From Papio anubis (lineage: Eukaryota; Chordata; Mammalia; Primates; Cercopithecidae), in the NCBI RefSeq assembly GCF_008728515.1, contig NC_044976.1, positions 208,941,467 to 209,005,466 on the forward strand: a stretch of DNA of 64,000 nucleotides, in the 5' to 3' direction. How positions within the stretch are numbered: position 1 is the first letter of the stretch; the number at the start of each line of letters is the position of its first letter. Shown piece by piece: positions 34,464 to 44,940 of this stretch. The notes under the pieces are model-generated. The model made no database searches, was not told the origin of the DNA, and saw nothing but the letters and a program-made list of their open reading frames with translations. Both the position numbers and the translations under genes were made by a program.

Positions 34464-34957
34464 AATTCACATGATTTTTACTTCCCTAGCACATGACATC
34501 ATATTGCTGTATCCTGATTTGACTATCAGTTACTGTATTTTTAAATATTTTGGTTTTCTTTTTCTATTTTTTTTAAACTTTATTTTACCTGTAAATCATA
34601 TATACAGATTATATACAGATTAAGCTATTCACTTAAGATCTGGTCCCAAAGTTCAACAGAAGTTGAACAACACGAATTATAACATTTTCCCAGCCTGTTC
34701 TTTAGAGAAAATAAATGAATGAACTGACAATATATGCATACATACCACGTTACCTTCTCCCACCCACCCACCATTTTATATAACAGCTTAATTTTTTTTT
34801 TATTTTAATGCCTTAAAATAGATTTAATTTGCAACTCTCCAACTGCTTTCGGAGTGATGCATTTTTCCACAGGACAGTTTTCTTTTTATTGTTGTTTGGA
34901 ACAAGGGCATGTAGGCAAAAGATGTCAACACTGTCCACAGCCTGTTGCTTCCCCAGT
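34464..34957. other. Unique AT-rich sequence, nothing recognised
   Basis: About 490 bases with T runs, no supported feature. Confidence 0.5.
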
Positions 34958-35131
34958 GGTTCTCGACCTCAGCTGCATGTTGCTATCAATTCAAAAACTT
35001 TGAGCAACCCCGATGCCCAGGACACCCCAATTCCAGTTAAATCAGAGTCTTGGGAGTGGTACTCAGGCATCAGTACATTTTAAGCTTCTCAAATGCTTCT
35101 ATCAGGCATCCAGGTTTGGGAACAACTCAGC
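34958..35131 (+). mobile_element. hAT-Charlie-type MITE (MER family unresolved)
   Basis: Begins 'cagtggttctcgacctcagctgcatgttgc', continues 'gatgcccaggacacccc', 'agttaaatcagagtcttggga', 'caggcatcagtacattttaagcttctcaaatg' and ends 'ccaggtttgggaaca'. This is the pattern of the short hAT elements that begin CAGTGGTTCTCAACC. Confidence 0.7.
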
Positions 35132-35945
35132 TCAAATGATCATGGAGTCTCAGCTGGGTGTGATGGGGGATTGGAAGGAAAACAGTAGGCTTAGCTTTAT
35201 TATATAGGACAATCAGAATTAAACTGTGTTGTCAGCCTTTCTCACATCTAGTGCCCTCAAACAAACCCTTCCCTGACCCTGATTCTTCTCTCTTTGCCTG
35301 CGTCCTTGCATGTCACAGTCTTTCTGGATTGAAACAGTCCATGAGAGAGGTCTCCTGATCTAAACTACCCTGTAATTAGCCTGATAAGTACCTCATCTCC
35401 TACTTGTATGCTTTTTCTGATCTATTTCCCTGTAGAGTGATATCTTATTTTCTGAACATCCAAATCTTGATACGGTTGTACTGTCAATGAACAACTGATA
35501 TTTTTACATGAATTAGGAGACACAACAATTCTACTTCATCCCAGTGTTTTTTACCAGCTACTTGGCACACCTGCCTACTGGATTTGACCTCTGTGAATAC
35601 CAATGCTGGCCTGGGTGTCAGTATTTGCTAGCACCCCGTGTGTGGGTTTGTCTTCCCTTAGCTTTAGCCAGGAAGACATCTGGCTTAGCAAGCACACTAC
35701 TGCTCTGATTCCTTTGCTTCTATTAAGTGCAAGTGAATGCACTTTATGTTGATTGTGTATTGCATTAGACTAATTTCTGGATCAGTGAAAAAGAGCCCTT
35801 TTTCATTTATCAGACATTTTCTTTCTTACATCTTATTTTCCGCCAGCTTCAAACCATGTCTGCCTCACCCATAGTGATAACTATATTAATAATGATGAGA
35901 ATAATTAACTTGCATTGCAACCTTTTTCCATCCTTATAACATAAG
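35132..35945. other. Unique sequence, nothing recognised
   Basis: About 800 bases without a supported feature. An L2-like stretch at about 35255-35330 could not be confirmed. Confidence 0.5.
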
Positions 35946-35948
35946 TCG

Positions 35949-36272
35949 TGTCTGGGTGCAGTTGCTCACCCCTGTAATCCCAGCATTTTGGGAGGACTAG
36001 GTAGGAGGATCTCTTGAGCCCAGAAGTTTAAGGCCAGCCTGAGCAATACAGGGAGACCCTGTCTCTACCAAAAATATTTAAAAAATTAGCCAGGCATAGT
36101 AGTGCATGCCTGTGGTCCCAGCTGTACAAGAGACTGAGGTGGGAAGATTGCTTGAGCCTGCGAGGAGGTCAAAGCTATAGAGAGCCGTGATCACGCCGCT
36201 GGATTCCAGCCTGTGCAACAGCCCTGTCTCCAAAAACAAAACAGCAAGCAAAAACAACAAAAACGAAAACAA
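35949..36272 (+). mobile_element. AluJ, sense
   Basis: 'gtgtctgggtgcagttgctcacccctgtaatcccagc', 'ggatctcttgagcccagaagtttaaggccagcctgagcaatacaggg' and an A-rich tail with C and G interruptions. Possible short duplication 'ataagtc' / 'gtaagtc' on either side. Confidence 0.88.
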
Positions 36273-36289
36273 AAAAGCCGTAAGTCTTT

Positions 36290-36472
36290 TACAAATGCTG
36301 TCTCCTTTAATTTTAAAAACCTACAAAACAGTTACTGTATTTATCCCCATTTTTCAGATGAAGAAACAGTAGACTGAATAATGTTTATTGACCAAGGTTC
36401 AAGAAATGACAGAGCTGGAAGATTCAAACCTAGCACTGCTGAATTCCCAGAGCCTGAGCTGTTGACCGTGTG
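36290..36472 (-). repeat. MIR, antisense
   Basis: 'tatttatccccatttttcagatgaagaaacagtagactgaat', 'gacagagctggaagattcaaacctagcactgctg' are complements of the MIR core and 5' part. Confidence 0.75.
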
Positions 36473-36485
36473 TTATGAAAACCGG

Positions 36486-36514
36486 ATTTCTTTAAAAAAA
36501 AAAAAAAAAAAAAT
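36486..36514. repeat. A-rich run
   Basis: About 25 consecutive A with flanking A-rich bases and no adjoining Alu or L1. Confidence 0.8.
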
Positions 36515-36649
36515 GAGGCCCTTAAAAAGTTTAGTCCTGAGCTCCATTTACATCCCCTTTGTTCCCACTCCCTGCCATTGTTACCTACCTTTCCTCAAGC
36601 ACTACTGACCCACTGATTGTTCCTGGATCTGCGACAACTGCACGTCTTG

Positions 36650-36837
36650 CCATGTGCTGTTTCTCAGGTCTGAGATTTTTGCTCTCTCCTTCAAGGTGAA
36701 CTCCCACTCGTAATTTTCAACTTAGTTCAAATGTCAAACAGTTCTATGTGAAGCTCTAACTGAGCCCCCACATCAGTCATTTGTGCTTTCCTCTGTTCTT
36801 ACGGTACTTGGTAAATATCTCGATCACAGTGTTCATC
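36650..36837 (+). repeat. L2 fragment
   Basis: 'ccttcaaggtgaactcccactcg', 'cttagttcaaatgtcaaacagttctatgtgaagctctaactgagccccc', 'tgctttcctctgttcttacggtacttggtaaata' follows the L2 3' coding end/3'UTR order. Confidence 0.6.
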
Positions 36838-37018
36838 ACTTACCAGCTAATAACTTTCGATGGTTTAACCTCTGTAAGCCTCAGTTTCCTCATCTACAAA
36901 AATAAAGACAATCAAATAACTTATCTCAGAGGCTTATAAGAATTAAAGGAGATCATGAATGTAAGATATTTAGCTGTATGTTATATAATAAGCATTTAAA
37001 AGCTATTAACTGTATTTC
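36838..37018 (+). repeat. MIR
   Basis: 'ttaccagctaataactttcgatggtttaacctctgtaagcctcagtttcctcatctacaaaaataaagacaatc', 'cagaggcttataagaattaaaggagatcatg'. A well kept sense MIR core. Confidence 0.8.
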
Positions 37019-37154
37019 ATTACCATCCCCTTGTACTACAACTTTTGAAATCTTTCTTTTCACAACTGCTTTCTATGAAAGTGGACGTGATGACATGCAT
37101 TTTATATTTCCATGTTTTGCAAAGTTCTCGGCACAGAATGGAAATGTGTGGGCT

Positions 37155-37290
37155 TACTTAACTCAATTTCTAAAATGATGACCCTCAAAGGGCTGATAGG
37201 AGGATTAAAAGAAAATGTAAAACTGATTAGAATAGAAAGACTTTAGTAAGTGTCAGCAACTATCATTATTTAGTAAGTTTGAATAAATGA
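37155..37290 (+). repeat. MIR 3' half
   Basis: 'aaatgatgaccctcaaagggctgataggaggattaaaag', 'agtaagtgtcagcaactatcattattta' is a sense MIR 3' half. A second tail-like 'gaataaatgaatgga' follows. Confidence 0.55.
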
Positions 37291-37376
37291 ATGGATGCAT
37301 TTAAAGGGAGTAAAACACTTGCATATCACTATTTTCTTATGCAGAGATGATGGCAAGTCACAGTGGTTCATGTCTG

Positions 37377-37690
37377 CTAGCTCATAGATAGACCTCTTTG
37401 TGTGATGAGATGTGACAAGTCTTTAGATTTTTTTCCTATTAGTACCTGGCAGCACCGATTCCTGCTGTTGTTCAAGGAGTATCTGAAGTGTTGATCAGCG
37501 AGAGACTTGGCAAATCTTGCTGACATGTCTCTTCTGACAAGAGGATAAATGCTTTCCACAGATCCTTTCTGTCCTGCACTGGTCTTTTGGCTGACCATCT
37601 GTTTGAAAGTGCAGGGCATGATGGTGACCGAAGAAATAAGGTGCCCTTCTGTAAATTTTGGTAATCCAACTACAGTACATTCCAAAGCAT
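37377..37690 (-). pseudogene. Possible coding-derived remnant, unidentified
   Basis: The minus strand is open in all three frames over about 200 bases here (102, 65 and 61 codons with ATG starts at 37685, 37669 and 37680). This is unusual in a region of ordinary base composition. The residue mix is not driven by simple repeats and the text matches no interspersed repeat I know. A decayed processed pseudogene fragment is possible. No poly(A) tail or flanking duplication was found, and I do not recognise a family. Confidence 0.2.
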
Positions 37691-37792
37691 GACTGAACAG
37701 CGTACCTGGTAATCTTTGTTACAAATATAACCTGCAGATAATGCAGCAGCAGAGGTTAGAGATGGAAATAAAAGGACATTAATTTACTTTGG

Positions 37793-38090
37793 GCAGGCTG
37801 GGCACAGTGGTTCCTGCCTGTAATCCCAGCACTTTGGGATGCCAAGGCAGATGGATCACCTGAGTTTAGGAGTTCGATACCAGCCCCACCAACATGATGA
37901 AACCCCGTCTCTACTAAAAATACATAAATTAGCTGGGCATGGTGACACACACCTGTAAATCCCAGCTACTTGGGAGGCTGAGGCATGAGAATCGCTTGAA
38001 CCTGGGAGGCAGAGGTTGCGGTAAGCTGAGATCACGCCACTGTACTCCAGCCTGGGCAACAGAGGGAGAGTTGGTCTGAACACAAGAACA
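37793..38090 (+). mobile_element. AluS, sense
   Basis: 'ggctgggcacagtggttcctgcctgtaatcccagc' to 'cagcctgggcaacagagggagag', with S-type left arm ('cacctgagtttaggagttcgataccagcc'). The tail is degraded to A-rich with C, G and T. Confidence 0.92.
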
Positions 38091-38094
38091 AAAA

Positions 38095-38498
38095 AAGAAT
38101 TTGGGATAGAGACAGTCTAAATAAAATATTTTTTTCCAGAATAACCCCCAACAACAATATGAATATTCTTCTTCTCGTTCAGGCTTAAAGGAGCCCTCTA
38201 TACCGGCTAGATCCTCTGTTTCCTCGCATTTACTTCATAATCCATGATGTTTTTATCTAGTACTTAATGGAATGGTTCAGAAATGGTTTCCTTTCAAGAA
38301 AAAAAATTAGATTTAAAAAATCTTTACCAAAGAAATGCATATGAGTCTTGCTTTGTTTTCGGAGGTGATACATCACACCATAGCACGTCTTAAGTTTATG
38401 GAGTACCAGATGCTTTGGAGTGATAATCTGAAAGGGAATATGTGAAGTTCCAATTTCAAATGTCTTTGATTTTGAAAGCTAAATAACTGATATGTTAT
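38095..38498. other. Unique sequence between two Alus
   Basis: About 400 AT-rich bases, nothing recognised. Confidence 0.5.
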
Positions 38499-38508
38499 AA
38501 GATGCCTT

Positions 38509-38799
38509 TTGGGTGTGGTGGCTCATGCCTGTAATCCCAGCACTTTGAGTGGCCGAGGCAAGGCAGACTACTTGAGGTCAGGAGTTTGAGACCAGCCTGG
38601 CCAACATGGTGAATGCCTGTCTCTACCAAAAATACAAAAATTAGCTGGATGTGATGGCATGTGCCTATAATTCCAGCCACTTGGGAGGCTGAGGGAAGAG
38701 AATTACTTAAACCCAGGAGGCGGAGGTTGCAGTGAGCCAAGATTGTGCTGCTGGGTGACAGAGTGAGACTCCATCTCAAAAAAAAAAAAAAAAAAAAAA
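38509..38799 (+). mobile_element. AluS, sense
   Basis: Full Alu with a right arm lacking about 20 bases before 'gctgggtgacagagtgagac'. A perfect 10-bp duplication 'aagatgcctt' at 38499-38508 and 38800-38809 flanks it, with a long A tail. Confidence 0.92.
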
Positions 38800-38809
38800 A
38801 AGATGCCTT

Positions 38810-39414
38810 GTTAATTATCTGTTACTATTACTTTACTTGGCTAATTGTATATTTTTCTGTATCTGTCTGTTTATCATTAATCTTTACATTAACCTAATAG
38901 CCATTATGTTCAGATGTTACTCTGTGCAGGTTCAGTGCCTGCTTGAGGTTCTCCTCTCAACCCTTTTCATCTATTAGAAACAAGTTTACTGGACTAACTT
39001 TTTCTTTGACGAGACTCTTCAAATTATCTTTTTGTTACTTTTGTTGGTACTCTTCTTCAAATATAGATCAAATTAATTAATTGGACCACTGAGTCAGCTA
39101 CATATTTCTCAACTCCTCAAATTCAACTTTCTATCCCAACAAACTGAAACTAATATGATATATTTTTAGCTATATTGCTTGATCCATTAAAATTTATGCT
39201 GACATTTAAAAGGCAAGCCACTCCAAGCAATGTGTCTGTAAAAATTAAATTAATAATGAAAAATACTAATAAAATGGAGACTTCCAGAGTGTGACTCATA
39301 CTAATGAAAAAGAAGCATTCAATAGAAACTCCCAGTGCAGGGTTCCAGGTATTAAACTAGGTATACAAAGTTCAATGGATTTCAGTGGAGCTGTAGTAAG
39401 TATGGCCTAAGAAC
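38810..39414. other. Unique AT-rich sequence, nothing recognised
   Basis: About 600 bases without a supported feature. Confidence 0.5.
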
Positions 39415-40185
39415 TAAAGGATACTATAATTGAAGAATAAAATGTGTGCGTGATCCTTCACCAAATGGAGAATATCCATAAAGAGGCAGAAATTATGTAA
39501 AATAACAAAATGAAAACTTAGAGAGGAGCACAAAAGCAGACTTGAGACAGCGGAAGAAAGACCCAGTGACCTTGAAGATTGATGAATAGCAATTATCCGT
39601 GAAAAAAAAAAGAAGAAAAATGAATAGCCCCTCAGGGACTGTGGTCTATACAACATCAAGCATACCAATGTATGAGAGTTCCGAAAGAAGAAGGCAGAAA
39701 AGGCAGAAAACAAATATTTGCAGAAATAGTGGCCAAAGCATCCCAAGTTTTGTGAAACATATCAATTTACATATTCAAGAAGCTCAACGAACTACGAGTC
39801 GGATAAACATAAAGAGATCTATGTCCAAACACGTCATGACCAAACTACTGAAAGACGAAGACAGAGAAAACAAGATAGAAAAACTAAAAACATATTAGAG
39901 ACTATTGTTAGGATTTTTTTTTGCAGAAATTGACAAGCTGATCCAAAAATTTATATGGGAATTCATAGGACCTAGAATAATAATAATAACAGTAATAATA
40001 ATAAAAACTTTGGAAAAGAAGAACCAAGTTAGAGGACATGTACTTCCTAATTTTAGAACTTAATATAAAGCTACAATAATCAAGGCAGTGTGATATTAGC
40101 ATAAAGATAGATACATAGATCAATAGAACATAATTGAGAGTCTAAAGATAAACTCTTAAAATATGGCCAGGAATTTTACTTAGCA
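39415..40185 (+). mobile_element. L1 (L1M-like) with large internal deletion, sense
   Basis: Two L1 parts lie side by side. 39599-39898 translates to an ORF1-like text (INLHIQEAQRTTSRINIKRS, then KHVMTKLLKDEDRENK). From about 39925, 'gcagaaattgacaagctgatccaaaaatttatatggg' through 'cataaagatagatacatagatcaatagaacataattgagag' is ORF2 near its 3' end. At least 2-3 kb of L1 is missing between them, at a T run (39915-39923). Confidence 0.75.
39599..39898 (+). pseudogene. L1 ORF1 remnant
   Basis: A 99-codon frame covering the central part of L1 ORF1p, with the IQIQEAQRTP-like block and the following basic stretch. It lacks the start of ORF1 and the C-terminal end, and is a fossil. Confidence 0.7.
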
Positions 40186-40444
40186 TATGCAAGACCCTGA
40201 GAATATCAGAATTAGAAACTATTAAAAATAGTTTTATGAGCACCAATGATTGTATTTAGGCATTAAGCATAAATGTTATAGTTTTATCATGTCAGTACAC
40301 ATACAATGTTGGAAAGTAACATTTTCTGTACATTTACTTAAAAAAGAGTTATTATGAATTAAGCGTTTGAAGGTATCATAAACTACGGTATTCTAAAGAA
40401 AAATCATGTATGCTATGTGTTTTGTCTTATAAAAAGTAAACTCT

Positions 40445-40792
40445 CTAGAATGGAATTTTTTTTATTTATTTTTATTTATTTTTTATTTTATTTTATTTTT
40501 TTGAGACAGAGTCTCGCTCTGTCACCCAGGCTGGAGTGCAGCGGCGTGATCTCGGCTCACTGCAAGCTCCACCTCCCAGGTTCAAGCCATTCTCCTGCCT
40601 CAGCCTACCAAGTATCTGGGACTACAGGTGTCCCCCACAACGCCCAGCTAATTTTTTGTATTTTTAGTAGAGATGGGATTTCACCATGTTAGCCAGGATG
40701 GTCTCGATCTCCTGACCTCGTGATCCACCCACCTCGGCCTCCCAAAGTGCTGGGATTACAGGCATGAGCCACTGCGCCAAGCCTAGAATGGA
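40445..40792 (-). repeat. 10-bp target duplications of the antisense AluY
   Basis: 'ctagaatgga' is exact at 40445-40454 and 40783-40792. Confidence 0.92.
40455..40782 (-). mobile_element. AluY, antisense
   Basis: Starts with a (TTTTA)n tail complement at 40455-40500 and reads 'gagacagagtctcgctctgtcacccagg', 'aagctccacctcccaggttcaagccattctcctgcc', 'catgttagccaggatggtctcgatctcctgacctcgtgatcc' (Y-type). Confidence 0.93.
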
Positions 40793-40829
40793 TTTTTAAG
40801 ATGGAGTATATTTCTTATATGTAGGAGTT

Positions 40830-41134
40830 GGCCAGGTGCGGTGGCTGATGCCTGTAATCCCAACACTTTGGAAGGCCAGGGCAGGCAGATCACAAGGTCA
40901 GGAGATTGAGACCATCCTGGCCAACATGGTGAAACACCGTCTCTACTAAAAGTACAAAAATTAGCTGGGCGTGGTGGTACACACCTGTAATCCCAGCTAT
41001 TCAGGAAGCTGAGGCAGGGGAATCACTTGAACCTGGCAGGCAGAGGTTGCAGTGAGTTGAGGTCACGCCACTGCACTCCAGCCTGGGCAATGGAGCAAGA
41101 CTCCATCACAAAAAAAAAAAAAAAAAAAAAAAAG
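40830..41134 (+). mobile_element. AluS (Sc-like), sense
   Basis: 'ggccaggtgcggtggctgatgcctg', 'gatcacaaggtcaggagattgagaccatcctggccaacatgg', long A tail. Duplications 'atatgtaggagtt' at 40817-40829 and 'atatatagaagtt' at 41135-41147 (2 mismatches). Confidence 0.93.
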
Positions 41135-41147
41135 ATATATAGAAGTT

Positions 41148-41741
41148 CCACTCTACTTGATGAAGTTTAACATTAAGATCCTGAAAAATAGAAAAATGTA
41201 ATGAAAACTAGAAGATTAAGTATGAAAGTAATTAAGAATATTGAAAAAATAGATGATTAAGAAAAAGACCCTCTGGTGAAGTTTAATACAATCTCTTCTA
41301 TAAATCTATGCATAATCACCTCAAAGGAAATGAGAACACCAAAGATTAAAGCAGATTCAGCTAAAATATTATTTATGTCTTTAAGTGCTTTTCACTAATT
41401 CATTAGTTGCAATAAAAAGTTTTTTTCTGTTTTTTGCAAAATGACCCCATAATGAAAACCTTAAATTAAATAATTTTGAAGCATCCTTTAATTCTCTATA
41501 TTGCTCTTCTGGAAATAATATGTTTTGAAGCACTTTCACTTCCCTTTAGATGAGAAAAGGTCAAATAACCTCAAGTTTTCTTCTTTTTTTCAGAATAGAA
41601 AAACATTCTGTCCCTTCTTTTCATAAATTTGCGTGTGGATATGATTTTTTTAAAATACAGAACAGGGCTTCCATTACTAAGCTAAACTTTCCATGATTGT
41701 AAAACACTATGGCAGCAATGGAGCTAACCTGGCTGCCACCT
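41148..41741. other. Unique AT-rich sequence, nothing recognised
   Basis: About 590 bases without a supported feature. Confidence 0.5.
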
Positions 41742-42435
41742 TGTGTTAGTCCATCCTTACACTGCTATGAAGAAATGCCCGAGACTGGATAATTTATAAA
41801 GAAAAGAAGTTTAATTGACTCACAGTTCCACGTGGCTGGGAAGGCCTCATGGTGGAAGGTGAAGGGGAAGAAAGGCATCTTCTTCACAGGGCGGCAGGAA
41901 GGAGAAATGTGGAACAAAGTGGGGAAAGCCCCCTTAGAGACTGGGTGCAGTGGCTCACACCTATTATCCGAGCGCTTTGGGAGGCTGAGATGGGTGGATC
42001 ATCTAAGGTCAGGAGTTCGAGACCAGCGTGGAGATTGAAATCCCATCTCTACTGAAAATACAAAAAAAAAAAAAATTACCTGGGTGAGGTGGCAGGTGTC
42101 TGTAATCCCACCTACTCAGGAGGCTGAAGCAGGAGAATTGCTTGAACCCAGGAGGTGGCGGCTTCAGTGACCCGAGATTGCACAACTGCACTCCAGCCTG
42201 GGCAACGAGAGTCAAACTCTGTCTCAAAAAAAAAAAAAAAGAAAGAAAGAAAAAAAGAAAGCCCCTTAAAAACCATCAGATCTTGTAAGAACTCACTGAC
42301 TGTCACAAGAATAGCATGAGAGTAACCACCCCCATGATTCATTACCTCCCACTGTGTCCCTCCCATGACACGTGGGGATTATGGGAGCTACAATTCAAGA
42401 TGAGATTTTGGTGGGTACACAGCCAAACCCTACCA
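41742..42435 (-). mobile_element. MST/THE1-type (MaLR) solo LTR split by an Alu, antisense
   Basis: Complement of a MaLR LTR: 'tgtgttagtccatccttacactgctatgaagaaatgcccgagactggataatttataaagaaaag' at the left, and 'gattcattacctcccactgtgtccctcccatgacacgtggggattatgggagctacaattcaagatgag...acagccaaaccctacca' at the right. The kept 'gggagctacaattcaag' block points to MST rather than THE1. Possible duplication 'cacct' / 'catct'. Confidence 0.88.
41941..42257 (+). mobile_element. AluS inside the MST LTR, sense
   Basis: 'ctgggtgcagtggctcacacctattatccgagc' to 'aactctgtctc' plus an A-rich tail with GAAA units. A near-identical repeat 'aaagcccccttagaga' / 'aaagccccttaaaaa' at 41925-41940 and from 42258 marks the target duplication within the LTR. 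Confidence 0.92.
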
Positions 42436-42548
42436 CATCTCTCCTATCCCGTTGATTCTGAGGCTGACTTAGCAGCTCTTGCTAGTTATGGGGAGGTCTC
42501 TGCTTTTTTTCCTCACCATAAGTGTTGAAATAAAGATGCTCATTTTAG

Positions 42549-42833
42549 GGCTGGATGTAGTGGCTTGTGCCTATAATCCCAGCACTTTGGGAGGCCAAGG
42601 CAGGCAGATCGCTTGAGGTCAGGAGTTCGAGACGAGCCTGGCCAACATGTTAAAACACCATCTCCACTAAAAACACAAAAATTAGCCAGGCATGGTGGCA
42701 GGTGCCTGTAATCCCAGCTACTTGGGAAACAGGCACAAGAATTGCTTGAACCCGGGAGGCAGAAGTTGCAGTGAGATCGTGCCATTGCACTTCAGCCTGG
42801 GTGACAGAGCGAGACTCTGTCTCAAAAAAGAAA
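42549..42833 (+). mobile_element. AluS, sense
   Basis: 'ggctggatgtagtggcttgtgcctataatccc' to 'gcgagactctgtctc'. Duplication 'attttag' at 42542-42548 and 42834-42840. A small deletion in the right arm removes part of 'gaggctgaggcag'. Confidence 0.92.
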
Positions 42834-43057
42834 ATTTTAGGAGAACATGCATACTGATTTGCACATATACATATTGAATGTTCAAAGCATATTCACAGAA
42901 TATTACCTTTATTTAATTTGCTGAGCTGGTGGTACTAATTCCATCTGATGGACTGGGATATGGATCGCTGGCTAAGTTAATGTCATATAACTATGTACTG
43001 ATGCCAAAGTTAGCCACATCTTACTTCCAGACATTTACCTTATTTCTGGTTTCAAAA

Positions 43058-43359
43058 ATTATTAAATCTTGGCCGGGCGCGGTGGCTCAAGCCTGTAATC
43101 CCAGCACTTTGGGAGGCCGAGACGGGGGGATCACGAGGTCAGGAGATCAAGACCTTCCTGGCGAACACGGTGAAACCCCATCTCTACTAAAAATACAAAA
43201 AACTAGCGGGCCCTTGGCCCGGTGGCGCCTGTAGTCCCAGCTACTCGGGAGGCTGAGGCAGGAGATAAAGGCAGCGGGAACCGGGAGGCCCGGGCTGCAG
43301 TGAGGCGAGATCCGGCCACTGCACTCCAACCTGGGAAGCGACAGAACCAGACTCCATCT

Positions 43360-43395
<36 letters not shown>

Positions 43396-43404
43396 ACTAA
43401 ATCT
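43058..43404 (+). repeat. 12-bp target duplications of the AluYR-like element
   Basis: 'attattaaatct' at 43058-43069 and 'attactaaatct' at 43393-43404 differ at one base. Confidence 0.88.
43071..43392 (+). mobile_element. AluY of Old World monkey (AluYR-like) type, sense
   Basis: Starts 'ggccgggcgcggtggctcaa' and has a 30-base A tail. Positions 43085-43093 (GCTCAAGCC), 43201-43207 (AACTAGC) and 43307-43319 (GAGATCCGGCCAC) are the changes I know from cercopithecid AluYR elements. The right half (43203-43310) holds clustered odd changes ('gcgggcccttggcccggtggcgcc', 'gaggcccgggctgcagtgaggc') that look like consensus errors more than mutation. Confidence 0.9.
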
Positions 43405-43504
43405 GAAAATTACTTCTGGTTTTAAAGGGATTCTCTGAAACGGAAAACAGATAAAGACAAGTTGTTGTGTGGTGCAAAGTGACGGAAATTAGGCCAAATC
43501 CAAC

Positions 43505-43628
43505 CTAAGTTTGTATCATCAATTTCCTTATCTGTAAAATGAAGCCAGTATACATTTTTGAGGTTATTATGTAGATTAAATGATAAGGTTTATACATGGA
43601 ACATTTAGTATTTTACCTAGTTCACATA
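43505..43628 (+). repeat. MIR
   Basis: 'atcatcaatttccttatctgtaaaatgaagccagtatac', 'gaggttattatgtagattaaatgataaggtttatacatgg', then 'cctagttcacataag'. Confidence 0.75.
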
Positions 43629-43794
43629 AGACCATCAAGAAATAGTCATAAATTATAAAAATAATGATTTAACTTTGATTTTCGTAAAGTTATCATTAAA
43701 TGAAAGGTTCAGTACCACTGCTGGTAGCTGCTAAGCTTCAGTAAAGACTTATTTTGAAGATGCCATATTTTTTATAAGACTGCTAATCCGTTCA

Positions 43795-43892
43795 AAAATA
43801 GTCTACTACATGCCAGGCACGGTGCTAGGTGCTGGACATAGAGTAGTGAGAAAGAGTCCCTGCCCTCAGGCAGCTTACATTTTAGATGGCTC
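43795..43892 (-). repeat. L2 3' end, antisense
   Basis: 'tctactacatgccaggcacggtgctaggtgctggacatagagtagtgagaaagagtccctgccctcaggcagcttacattttaga' is a clear complement of the L2 3' end. Confidence 0.8.
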
Positions 43893-44834
43893 TATTAGTA
43901 TTTGCAGCTTGGGCTGCTCCTACAGCTTTCTTGCACCAAATAAGTGTACTTTGATCAAAACCTCAGAAGTGGAATTAATTCAGCACACAGTGTTTGCTGA
44001 AGGAAGGGGGATGGGCAAAGAAGAACTTGGGGATTCACCAGGGTACCAATCAACCAATGCCAGTGTCCCACACTGGCCCAGAATCCACATACTATGAACT
44101 TAAACTAACTTGGAGAAGTCCTCTAATAAAAGGATAATATTGATATTATGTACATCTCATACTTAGAGCAAAAACCTCTCCATGTATGTTGTCTTCTCTC
44201 TCCAAAGGGAGAATTCATTATATCCCTGCCATATTGCCAAGTTTAGCTAGAATTTTGAGTGGAGCCCCAATCACCAAGTCTTACTTAAGATGCCTTTAGT
44301 TCCTATCTGGTATATTTTCAGTCCTTCCTATTTCCCTTTGTTCCTTTGAGCCCTGTGTTTTTAGCACCCCAGACCCACACTGAGTGTGGGTTCTGTCCTA
44401 TGAAAATGCTCTTACACTCTTGTTAGTAAATTATTCGGGCTTCTGTGTTGCTCTTGAGTTTTGGTTAGGCCTAAGAAATTTATTCCATGGGGGAGATTTT
44501 GTTTTTCCCTTATCCCTACATTTATTTCTATTTGGGGATCTCTTTTTGCACATTTCTGACCTGAAGCTGCTCTTGAAACTTCTGAAACTTGTTTCCTAGG
44601 ATCAAGGAGACAACATCATGGAGGTCAGTGGCTGTTAATGGGCACAGCCACAGGTTAGTCCGGAGCAAAGATAAGGGCTGCTAAAGAGGCCATTGACCTG
44701 GGATGTTGGATACAGGGTGTTGCAGTTTGATCCTGCACCATACCTTGAAGGCAGCCTGGCCTGGAATGGCTAATGAGGCTGAGACAGGTTAGATATCATA
44801 AGCATAATTAGATGAACAATGTGCATGTCTTTTT
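43893..44834. other. Unique sequence, no gene supported
   Basis: A perfect 8-bp-stem, 3-nt-loop hairpin lies at 44373-44391 (acccacac / gtgtgggt). Frames of up to 95 codons show no domain. Confidence 0.5.
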
Positions 44835-44940
44835 AACTGCAAGCTAGCTGAGGGTGTGAAAGGGTACTATTTAGGCCCCATCATTGTATTGCTAGCTCCT
44901 AGTCTAGGGAGGCATCTTAAATATGTTGACCCAAATTCCA
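44835..44940 (+). repeat. L2 3' end
   Basis: 'aactgcaagctagctgagggtgtgaaagggtactatttaggccccatcattgtattgctagctcctagtctagg' follows the L2 3'UTR ('ctgtaagctccttgagggcaggga...'). Confidence 0.55.
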
